Shown: positions 57,936 through 64,000 of the stretch, piece by piece | Numbering within the stretch: the first letter of the stretch is position 1 | Layout: every line of letters starts with the position of its first letter | Source of the DNA: Hyphomicrobiales bacterium | GTDB taxonomy: Bacteria; Pseudomonadota; Alphaproteobacteria; Rhizobiales; Xanthobacteraceae | Length of the DNA: 64,000 nt | Assembly (NCBI GenBank): GCA_017305665.1 | Contig: JAFKKH010000014.1 | Span: 1-64,000 of the forward strand | Reading direction: 5' to 3' | Made by a program: the position numbers and the translations under genes | Notes under the pieces: model-generated | What the model was told of the DNA's origin: nothing | What the model saw: only the letters and a program-made list of their open reading frames with translations | Databases searched by the model: none

Positions 57936-58731
57936 CGATCGCGCTGGTTCTGTGGCGCGCGATCGCGCCTTGCTGATCGAGACGGTACGCGCGGCGGGAG
58001 CCTTGGCGCTATCGATGTTTCGCACCGAACTGCGGAACTGGACCAAGGGCGCCTCGTCGCCCGTGTCGGAAGCCGACATCGCTACCAACGATCTCATCGA
58101 ACAAAGGCTGCGATCGGCGACGCCGGACTATGGCTGGCTGTCCGAGGAGAGTGCCGACGATTCCGCACGGCTCGGCAAGCAACGGGTCTGGATCGTCGAT
58201 CCCATTGACGGCACGCGCGCCTATCTCGCCGGTCGCGACGACTGGTGCGTCAGCGTCGCACTGGTCGAGGAGGCCAAGCCGGTGCTCGCGGCGGTCTTCG
58301 CGCCGGTCACGAATGAATTCTTTTTTGCCGCGCGCGGGCAGGGCGCGTCGTGCAACGATGTGCCGATTCAGGCGACCTCCGGCGATGCCCTGGACTTTGC
58401 GCGGATCGCGGGTCCGAAACCGCTCGTGGAGCGGCTTGACCGATCACGGAAAGATATCGTGCTTCACCCGCGGATCGGGTCGCTGGCGCTGCGGCTGTGC
58501 CGCGTCGCCGATGGCCGGATCGATGCCGCCTTCGCCGGCGGCCAGAGCCGTGACTGGGACCTCGCCGCCGCCGATTTGATCGTGCATGAGGCGAATGGTA
58601 AAATGACGTCACTTGGGGGCGAGTCGATCCTTTACAACCGTGCTGATGTGACGCACGGCGTGCTTGTCGCCGCGGGGCGTGATCGCCACGCGCGCATTGT
58701 CACGCATTTTCAAGGACATCCGCTGCCGTAA
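57922..58731 (+). CDS. cysQ: Inositol monophosphatase family / CysQ-like nucleotidase
   Basis: A 269-residue Mg-dependent phosphatase. SEADIATNDLIEQRL and WLSEESADDS are followed by VDPIDGTRAYL (the DPIDGT metal-binding motif) and, later, SRDWDLAAADLIVHEA. It resembles CysQ, 3'(2'),5'-bisphosphate nucleotidase, which recycles PAP from sulfate activation, but inositol monophosphatase activity cannot be excluded. The start is TTG 57922 with AAGGA 8 nt upstream, inside the last codons of pmbA. It belongs to the pmbA-lpxK transcript. Confidence 0.78.
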   Translation: MADADDRAGSVARDRALLIETVRAAGALALSMFRTELRNWTKGASSPVSEADIATNDLIEQRLRSATPDYGWLSEESADDSARLGKQRVWIVDPIDGTRAYLAGRDDWCVSVALVEEAKPVLAAVFAPVTNEFFFAARGQGASCNDVPIQATSGDALDFARIAGPKPLVERLDRSRKDIVLHPRIGSLALRLCRVADGRIDAAFAGGQSRDWDLAAADLIVHEANGKMTSLGGESILYNRADVTHGVLVAAGRDRHARIVTHFQGHPLP

Positions 58732-58793
58732 GGCACATGGCCGACTTTCGTGGTATTTGCCCGGCGGTCGCCACCATCGTAGGACAACGCGCC

Positions 58794-59042
58794 ATGTCAG
58801 ACAGCACGCCCCAGCAATTGCTCCATCTTGTGATCGGGGGCGAACTCACCGACCTCGCGCACGCCACTTTCAAGGATCTCGACAAGGTCGAGATCGTCGG
58901 CCTGTATCCGAATTATGCGTCGGCCTATGCCGCGTGGCGGGCGAAGGCGCAGCAGACGGTGGATAACGCCCATATGCGGTACTTCATCGTCCACCTCCAT
59001 CGGCTGCTCGATCCGAGTCAAGACGCGAAGCCCGCCCGTTGA
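58794..59042 (+). CDS. DUF4170 family protein
   Basis: An 82-residue protein of the DUF4170 family, with LHLVIGGELTDLAHATFKDL and VEIVGLYPNYASAYAAWRAK, and MRYFIVHLHRLLDP near the C-terminus. The family has no assigned function; genes of this kind recur in alphaproteobacterial lipid A / KDO neighbourhoods. ATG 58794 has AGGA about 10 nt upstream. Its TGA overlaps the TTG start of the following acyltransferase gene (TTGA). Confidence 0.82.
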   Translation: MSDSTPQQLLHLVIGGELTDLAHATFKDLDKVEIVGLYPNYASAYAAWRAKAQQTVDNAHMRYFIVHLHRLLDPSQDAKPAR

Positions 59043-59755
59043 AGAAACTGTTCCGCAATTTGCTGCGTGCCGGCTGGTTTCAGCAGTTCGTCGGGCTTCT
59101 GGCCGCGGGTTTTCTCCGGCTGGTTTGGCTGACCAATAAGTTCAGCTATGATCCGGAGAACGTTTACGAGCTCGTCGAGCCCGAGATGCCCGTCATTCTC
59201 GCATTCTGGCACGGACAGCATTTCATGACGCCGTTCATCAAGCGGGCGCATCATCGTGGCAAGGTGCTGATCTCGCGCCATCGCGACGGCGAATTCAACG
59301 CGCTGGCGGCGGAGCGGCTTGGCGTCGGTACCATTCGCGGGTCCGGCGATCACGGATCGGCATTTCATCGCAAGGGCGGTGTGGGTGCCTTCAAGGAAAT
59401 GGTTCGCGCGCTCGAGGACAATTACAACGTGGCGTTGACCGCCGACGTGCCGAAACGCTCGCGCGCCGCGGGTCTCGGCATCATCATGCTGGCTCGCGAA
59501 TCAGGACGGACCATCATGCCGTTTGCGATGGCGACCAGCCGCTTCATCCGCCTGAACAACTGGGATCACACCACCATCAACCTGCCGTTCGGACGCGGCG
59601 CGCTGGTCGGCGGTGAACCGATCGTGGTTCCTCCTGATGCCGATGCGGAGATGATGGAGACGCTGCGGGCACGGCTCGAGGCCACGCTGAACGACGCCAC
59701 CCGCCGCGCCTATGCCCAGATCGGCCGGCCCGACGTCGAGGCGGGTCATGCCTAG
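59039..59755 (+). CDS. DUF374 lysophospholipid acyltransferase family protein
   Basis: A 238-residue protein of the DUF374 branch of the lysophospholipid acyltransferases. FWHGQHFMTPFIK (the acyltransferase His block), SRHRDGEFNALAAERLG, RGSGDHGSAFHRKGG and ALTADVPKRSRAAG are the conserved motifs. The N-terminal region is hydrophobic. It probably acylates a lipid precursor at the inner membrane; a lipid A role is inferred from its position beside waaA and lpxK. The start is TTG 59039, overlapping the DUF4170 stop. Confidence 0.83.
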   Translation: MKKLFRNLLRAGWFQQFVGLLAAGFLRLVWLTNKFSYDPENVYELVEPEMPVILAFWHGQHFMTPFIKRAHHRGKVLISRHRDGEFNALAAERLGVGTIRGSGDHGSAFHRKGGVGAFKEMVRALEDNYNVALTADVPKRSRAAGLGIIMLARESGRTIMPFAMATSRFIRLNNWDHTTINLPFGRGALVGGEPIVVPPDADAEMMETLRARLEATLNDATRRAYAQIGRPDVEAGHA

Positions 59756-59828
59756 TACCGCCGATTTGAAATTCCTGCACCACTTGCAGCGAGTTCGCCT
59801 TCGGGAATTTCAAATCGAAAGCGGTACT
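59754..59828. repeat. Palindromic intergenic element before waaA
   Basis: AGTACCGCCGATTTGAAATT (from 59754) pairs with AATTTCAAATCG then GCGGTACT (to 59828), with a 3-nt bulge. It starts at the stop codon of the acyltransferase gene. A second, related palindrome follows at 59856-59910 and its right end, AAAGCGGGTACTGG, repeats this one's. Confidence 0.7.
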
Positions 59829-59855
59829 GGAATCATAAAGTTGCTAGTCCCCCTT

Positions 59856-59910
59856 CGCTTTCCGAAGTTCGTAAGGTGGGGGTGCGATGTCTGACGAACT
59901 TCGGAAAGCG
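59856..59910 (+). promoter_or_regulatory. 17-bp stem enclosing the waaA ribosome site and start
   Basis: CGCTTTCCGAAGTTCGT (59856-59872) and ACGAACTTCGGAAAGCG (59894-59910) are perfect complements. The 21-nt loop holds GGTGGGGG and the annotated ATG (59887). If it forms in mRNA it could limit waaA translation. It may be a second copy of the repeat before it. Confidence 0.6.
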
Positions 59911-61215
59911 GGTACTGGCTCGTTGCCGGCGACACTGCGCCTCTACCGCAGAATGTCTGCCGTGGCCGGTCCGTTGACGCCGGCTCTCGTCAAACGGCGC
60001 CTGAAGCAGGGCAAGGAAGATCCGGCCCGCATCGACGAGCGACGAGGCATCGCCCGGCAGGCCCGTCCTGCCGGGCCGCTGGTCTGGATTCATGGTGCGA
60101 GCGTCGGCGAGGTGCTGGCGGCGGCTGCGCTGATCGAACGCTTGCGCGCGCTCAACATCCGCATTCTGCTGACCTCGGGCACGGTGACGTCGGCCAGCGT
60201 CGTCGCCAAACGGTTCCCGCCCGACATCATCCACCAGTACCTGCCGTATGACTCGCCGCGCTTCGTCGCGCGTTTCCTTGATCACTGGCAGCCAAGTTTG
60301 GCGTTGTTCATCGAATCCGATCTGTGGCCCAATCTGATTCTGGCCGGTGCGGCGCGCCGCCTGCCGATGGTCGTGATCAACGGAAGGATGTCGCAACGCT
60401 CGTTTCCGCGCTGGCAAAAGCTGCAGGGGACTATCGCAGCGCTGCTCGGGCGGTTCGACATCTGTCTCGTGCAATCCGACACCGATGCCGAGCGGTTTTC
60501 CGCGCTCGGCAGCCGCAATGTCATCGTCACGGGCAACCTCAAGCTCGATGTGCAGGCGCCGCCGGCCGATGACGCCAGGCTGGAACGGCTGATGTCCGTG
60601 ACCCGCGGGCGCCCCGTGGTGGTGGCGGCGTCGACCCATCCGGGCGAGGAGGAGATGCTGCTCCACGCGCATCAGACGCTGGCGCCGTATTTCCCGTCGC
60701 TGCTGACGGTGATCGTTCCGCGCCATCCCAATCGCGGCGAAGCGATTGCTCGTACGATCACGGCCTCCGGTGCGCAGGTCGCGCTGCGGTCGCTCGAGGA
60801 GTTGCCGACGGCACGGACCGACATCTACGTGGCTGATACCATGGGCGAACTCGGGCTGTTCTATCGGCTCGCGCCGATCGTCTTCATGGGCGGTTCGCTG
60901 GTGCCGCACGGTGGCCAGAACCCGATCGAGGCGATCAAGCTGGACGCGTCGATCGTGCATGGGCCGCATGTTTTCAACTTTACCGAAGTCTATGATGCGC
61001 TCGACATCGCAGGGGGGGCGCGGCTGGCGGATGATGCCGATGCGCTGGTGAAACAGCTCGGCTATCTCTTGAGCAACTCCGCTGCATGCAAGGCATCGGT
61101 CGCCGCCGCGATGCACGTAGTGGACCGGCTCGGCGGCGCGCTGGATCGCACACTCGTGGCGCTCGAGCCCTATCTCCTGCAGTTGCAGCTGGAGATGGGA
61201 GCCGCTGATGCGTGA
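59887..61215 (+). CDS. waaA: 3-deoxy-D-manno-octulosonic acid transferase
   Basis: A 442-residue GT30 KDO transferase. The N-terminal membrane-near region is followed by VWIHGASVGEVLAAAALIER and LFIESDLWPNLILA, then MGGSLVPHGGQNPIEAIKL near residue 340, all typical of WaaA. It adds KDO to lipid IVA at the cytoplasmic face. The annotated ATG lies in the loop of a palindromic repeat, and the first 12 residues (MSDELRKAGTGS) are encoded by the repeat's right half. TTG 59923, which leads straight into LPATLRLYRR, is the likelier conserved start. It overlaps lpxK by 8 nt. Confidence 0.92.
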   Translation: MSDELRKAGTGSLPATLRLYRRMSAVAGPLTPALVKRRLKQGKEDPARIDERRGIARQARPAGPLVWIHGASVGEVLAAAALIERLRALNIRILLTSGTVTSASVVAKRFPPDIIHQYLPYDSPRFVARFLDHWQPSLALFIESDLWPNLILAGAARRLPMVVINGRMSQRSFPRWQKLQGTIAALLGRFDICLVQSDTDAERFSALGSRNVIVTGNLKLDVQAPPADDARLERLMSVTRGRPVVVAASTHPGEEEMLLHAHQTLAPYFPSLLTVIVPRHPNRGEAIARTITASGAQVALRSLEELPTARTDIYVADTMGELGLFYRLAPIVFMGGSLVPHGGQNPIEAIKLDASIVHGPHVFNFTEVYDALDIAGGARLADDADALVKQLGYLLSNSAACKASVAAAMHVVDRLGGALDRTLVALEPYLLQLQLEMGAADA

Positions 61216-62215
61216 GCCGGCCTTCTGGCGCAGGCCGTCATCGCTGCTGTCGCGATTGCTCGTTCCCGTTGGCGCCCTTTATGGCGCGATTGCCGCGCGG
61301 CGGATGGCGCAGCCGGGAACCCAGGCCGGTGTTCCCGTCATCTGCATCGGTAACTATCACGTCGGCGGCGCCGGCAAGACGCCGACGGTTCTCGCGCTGG
61401 CTGGTATCCTCCGCACGCTGCGCGAAACGCCGGTCGTTCTCAGCCGTGGCTATGGCGGACGGTTGGCGGGACCGGTGCAGGTCGATCCGCAAAAGCATAC
61501 GGCGGCGGATGTCGGCGACGAGCCGCTGATGATGGCAAAGACGCTTCCCGTGATCGTGTCGCGGGAAAGGTCGGCCGGACTCGCACCGGCCTGCGCGTCG
61601 GGAACCAGTGTCATCCTGATGGATGACGGCTTCCAGAATCCGGCGGTCGCCAAAGACGTCTCGCTGATCGTGATCGACAGTGATCGCGGAATCGGTAACG
61701 GGCAGGTGTTGCCCGCGGGGCCGTTGCGGGCGCCGTTGTCGCCGCAACTCGCACGAACCGATGGGCTGGTGATTGTCGGGAGCGGAACCGCCGCCGATGA
61801 CGTCGGTGTACGCGTTAGTGCGCAAGGCGGCCTCGTGCTGCGAGCGAAACTCAAGCCGGATGAAAGCTCTGTCGCGGCGTTGCGCGGCAGACGGATTTAC
61901 GCCTTCGCCGGCATCGGCGATCCGCGGCGATTTTTCCGGAGCCTGCGCGCCTGCGGCATCGAGGTGGCCCGGGAGCGCGTCTTCGCGGACCATCACCCGT
62001 TTTCGCAAGGCGAGGTTGCGGAGTTACAGGCTGCTGCTGAACGCGACGGCCTCACACTGGTGACGACGGAAAAGGATCTGGCGCGGCTCCGCACTACCGA
62101 CGGTCTCGCGGCGTTTGCGCGTACCGTGGTTCCGTTTGCCGTCACACTTCGCTTCGACGATGAATCGGCCCTGCAGGCATTCCTGACGGAGCGGCTTGCG
62201 CGGGCACGGCGATAG
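61208..62215 (+). CDS. lpxK: Tetraacyldisaccharide 4'-kinase
   Basis: A 335-residue P-loop kinase that phosphorylates the disaccharide precursor to lipid IVA, just before WaaA acts. HVGGAGKTP (51-59) is the Walker A loop, and LMDDGFQNPAVAKDVSLIVI the conserved Asp block; VLSRGYGG is also present. It overlaps waaA by 8 nt, so the two are coupled. The N-terminus has a hydrophobic patch (LLVPVGALYGAIAA) for membrane contact. DUF2093 is convergent at a 4-bp gap. Confidence 0.95.
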   Translation: MREPAFWRRPSSLLSRLLVPVGALYGAIAARRMAQPGTQAGVPVICIGNYHVGGAGKTPTVLALAGILRTLRETPVVLSRGYGGRLAGPVQVDPQKHTAADVGDEPLMMAKTLPVIVSRERSAGLAPACASGTSVILMDDGFQNPAVAKDVSLIVIDSDRGIGNGQVLPAGPLRAPLSPQLARTDGLVIVGSGTAADDVGVRVSAQGGLVLRAKLKPDESSVAALRGRRIYAFAGIGDPRRFFRSLRACGIEVARERVFADHHPFSQGEVAELQAAAERDGLTLVTTEKDLARLRTTDGLAAFARTVVPFAVTLRFDDESALQAFLTERLARARR

Positions 62216-62219
62216 CCGT

Positions 62220-62447
62220 TCAGTCCGAACCCTTCAGCGCGTCGGGATAGTGCCGTTGCAACACCGCGGTCGGCAGTGCGTAGGCCTCCTGCAAGTCCAC
62301 GCTCCAGTATTTCAGTTCGTCGAGTGGAATGCGGGCATCGGTCACGGCGCAACGAACGTAGGTTCCAGGCGAAATCACGCGGAAGTCACCGTCGAGATAT
62401 TGCACCTGCGCTTCGCCATGGCCGGAAGGGCCGAATTTGTTCAGCAC
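62220..62447 (-). CDS. DUF2093 family protein
   Basis: A 75-residue protein of the DUF2093 family, with VQYLDGDFRVISPGTYVRCA and IPLDELKYWSVDLQEAY as its conserved blocks. These proteins are small and uncharacterised; several alphaproteobacterial genomes place them after lpxK. The start is GTG 62447, with GGGGA about 8 nt upstream. It converges on lpxK. Confidence 0.85.
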   Translation of the reverse strand: MLNKFGPSGHGEAQVQYLDGDFRVISPGTYVRCAVTDARIPLDELKYWSVDLQEAYALPTAVLQRHYPDALKGSD

Positions 62448-62628
62448 CGCTGGTCTCCCCGCATCGTTCGGCGGCGCATCGGCCGCTCGATCACGATATT
62501 ATCTCCATCAGATAGGTTCGCAAAAGCCTGTGTGAAACCCACCGTTTTGTGATGAATTGCCATCCTGACCGCGTGTTAGGTCTGGATTCAGGCCTCTTTG
62601 CAGCAAATCGGACCATCCGGCAAGATTC

Positions 62629-63468
62629 ATGCGTCTGTTGGCAGTGCTTACATCGGTGGCGATCCTTGTTACGACAGCCATGATAGCGGCGGCATCCGGC
62701 AAGCCGCAGGTCGTGCCCGTGGCGGTGGATATTCCGCAGGCCAATGGCACGTTGCATGGCCTGCTCTACAAGCCCGACGGCAACGGCCCGTTCGCGGCGG
62801 TGATCGCGGTGCATGGTTGCCGTGGGTTGACCGGGCATGGCGGACAGATTCTGCCGCGCTATCGCGACTGGGTCGAGCGGTTGCTGAAGGCGGGCAACGC
62901 CGTACTGTTTCCGGACAGTTCCGGCCCGGGCAATGCCGGTTCGCAATGTCACCTCAGGGACCACAGGGTTTTCGCTCGCCGCCATCGGGTCGCCGATATC
63001 CGCGCGGCGCAGCAGTGGCTGCTTCACCAGCCCTGGGTGGTGCACGATCACATCGGCCTGCTCGGATGGGCCGACGGCGCCAGCGCTGTGTTGTGGGCGG
63101 TGCGGCCGCAAATGGCGCTGGCTGCATGGCACGACGATTTCCGGTCGGCGGTGGCGTATTATCCGGACTGCCGGCGATCGTCGCGTCTCGGCTGGAGTGC
63201 GCGTGTTCCGACCCTCGTGCTGACCGGTGCTGACGATCGCGGGTCACCGGGAGCTTGTCGCCAGATGGTCGACAACGCGCGTGGGCGCAGCGCGCTGGTC
63301 CGCATTGTCGTCTATCCCGGAGTCCATCACGATGTCGATCGGGCTAACGCGTCGCTTCACCTACCGGACAACGGCTCCGGTCCGGCGCGCGGGCATGGTC
63401 ATGCGGTTATCAATCCGGCGGGACGCGCGGACTCGCTGAATCGCGCCGCGATCTGGCTCGCGCGCTAG
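62629..63468 (+). CDS. Exported dienelactone-hydrolase-like protein lacking its nucleophile
   Basis: A 279-residue alpha/beta-hydrolase fold with a signal peptide (about 1-23, [17 protein letters not shown]). The strand [15 protein letters not shown] forms the oxyanion region, TGADDRGSP carries the acid and YPGVHHDVD the catalytic His. The nucleophile elbow, normally G-x-S/C-x-G, reads GWADG (146-150), so residue 148 is Ala (GCC, 63070-63072). It may therefore be a non-catalytic relative. It overlaps the end of xseA by 4 bp on the other strand. Confidence 0.8.
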   Translation: MRLLAVLTSVAILVTTAMIAAASGKPQVVPVAVDIPQANGTLHGLLYKPDGNGPFAAVIAVHGCRGLTGHGGQILPRYRDWVERLLKAGNAVLFPDSSGPGNAGSQCHLRDHRVFARRHRVADIRAAQQWLLHQPWVVHDHIGLLGWADGASAVLWAVRPQMALAAWHDDFRSAVAYYPDCRRSSRLGWSARVPTLVLTGADDRGSPGACRQMVDNARGRSALVRIVVYPGVHHDVDRANASLHLPDNGSGPARGHGHAVINPAGRADSLNRAAIWLAR

Positions 63469-64000
63469 AACAGGCTGCCCTGATCGCCCGGTTTTGTGAC
63501 GCGCTTCGGCGTTGCAGGCTTCGGCGGACTCGCTGTCGCGGTCGATGCGACTTGCCGATCAGCGCTCGCAGTCGCGGCCACCCGTCCGTCAGCGAATTCC
63601 AGCGTGAGAGGGGCGCCGGGACCGACAGCGGACGCGGTCCGCACCGCCTGTCCGGCCTCGTCGCGGACCAGCGCAAACCCGCGCGCGAGGACGCCGCGAT
63701 ACGACAGCGCCGCGAGCAGTTGGCCGGAATGCGCGATGCGCGCGTCGTGACGTTGCAGCAAGATGACGAGCGCGCGGCGTGCGCGCTCGGCCAGTCGTTG
63801 CGTCCGCTCGCCCGCCCGTGCGATGCGGGTGAGTTGTGCCTCTGCATTGGCGATCTGTGAGGCCTTGAGACGGATCGCGAGTCCCGTGAAGCGATCGCGG
63901 CGTTGACGTACCAAGGCGCGGGCGCTGATCGCCATCCGTTCGCCATTCGTCGTGAGCCGCTGCCTGGCATGGGCGATCTGCGCGTCCAGCACACGCAATG
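63465..64000 (-). CDS. xseA: Exodeoxyribonuclease VII large subunit, C-terminal part
   Basis: Only the C-terminal 178 or so residues are in the window. The segment has the heptad-like, Arg-rich coiled coil ([20 protein letters not shown]) and the conserved [19 protein letters not shown] region of XseA, ending PGDQGSLF. The enzyme trims single-stranded DNA ends with XseB. The N-terminal OB-fold and catalytic core lie to the right of the window. It converges on the hydrolase-like gene. Confidence 0.9.
   Translation of the reverse strand, partial: LRVLDAQIAHARQRLTTNGERMAISARALVRQRRDRFTGLAIRLKASQIANAEAQLTRIARAGERTQRLAERARRALVILLQRHDARIAHSGQLLAALSYRGVLARGFALVRDEAGQAVRTASAVGPGAPLTLEFADGRVAATASADRQVASTATASPPKPATPKRVTKPGDQGSLF

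Noticed and set aside
59833-61116. 427-codon minus-strand open frame opposite waaA
   Set aside because: Antisense artefact over a conserved KDO transferase.

Overview
The window is ordinary-looking chromosome from a GC-rich alphaproteobacterium, most likely Nitrobacteraceae (the Bradyrhizobium / Rhodopseudomonas / Afipia group). The pointers are a CcrM-type GANTC methylase, an alphaproteobacterial LexA box (GTTC-N7-GTTC), split glyQ/glyS, hisZ paired with hisG, several small DUF families typical of that group (DUF1236, DUF2076, DUF2093, DUF4170, DUF6101) and Bradyrhizobium-like dispersed palindromes. I see no rRNA, tRNA, intact insertion sequence, prophage or CRISPR array. Gene density is high and many neighbours overlap by 4 to 14 nt.

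Layout. 1-5.8 kb: a cut-off PaaI-type thioesterase, a flavin monooxygenase, two glutathione transferases, ccrM with GANTC sites at its start codon, and a YpfJ-type zinc peptidase. 5.8-15.2 kb: moaB, a MarR-GNAT fusion with a twin operator, a GT2-like gene, an SOS-box-preceded PA0069-type radical SAM gene, a VOC protein, rnhB, a GT39-like membrane protein, a uracil-DNA glycosylase and ETF-ubiquinone oxidoreductase. 15.4-25.3 kb: a TPR protein, ispE, a polyprenyl diphosphate synthase, a DUF2007-methyltransferase pair, an S49 protease and glyQ-glyS. 25.4-34.6 kb: a frameshifted DUF1236 gene, a DUF3096 mini-protein, a membrane-anchored trehalose-6-phosphate synthase, a TetR regulator, a cytochrome c remnant, the glycolate oxidase operon glcDEF and a histone H1-like protein.

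34.6-48.5 kb: a TorF-type porin, an SbmA/BacA-fold ABC exporter, a META-like protein, a CrtI-like oxidoreductase, an unrecognised secreted protein, groES-groEL behind a CIRCE element and a heat-shock-type promoter, an MFS transporter, a CheZ-like protein, an L,D-transpeptidase and DUF2076. 48.5-56.3 kb: a GT2 / ChbG-HpnK deacetylase pair, hisZ-hisG, rsmE, a repeat-bearing secreted protein, ubiA and two small genes. 56.5-64 kb: an envelope operon (pmbA, cysQ-like, DUF4170, DUF374 acyltransferase, waaA, lpxK), DUF2093, a dienelactone-hydrolase-like protein lacking its nucleophile, and the end of xseA.

Several genes meet functionally. ispE, the polyprenyl synthase, ubiA and ETF-QO all bear on making or reducing ubiquinone. 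waaA, lpxK and the DUF374 acyltransferase bear on lipid A and the outer leaflet. I did not find a clearly new multi-gene system. The best leads are regulatory or structural: the SOS-linked radical SAM gene, the twin MarR-GNAT operator, the palindrome enclosing the waaA start, the TPS with a two-helix sensor-like head, and the nucleophile-less hydrolase.
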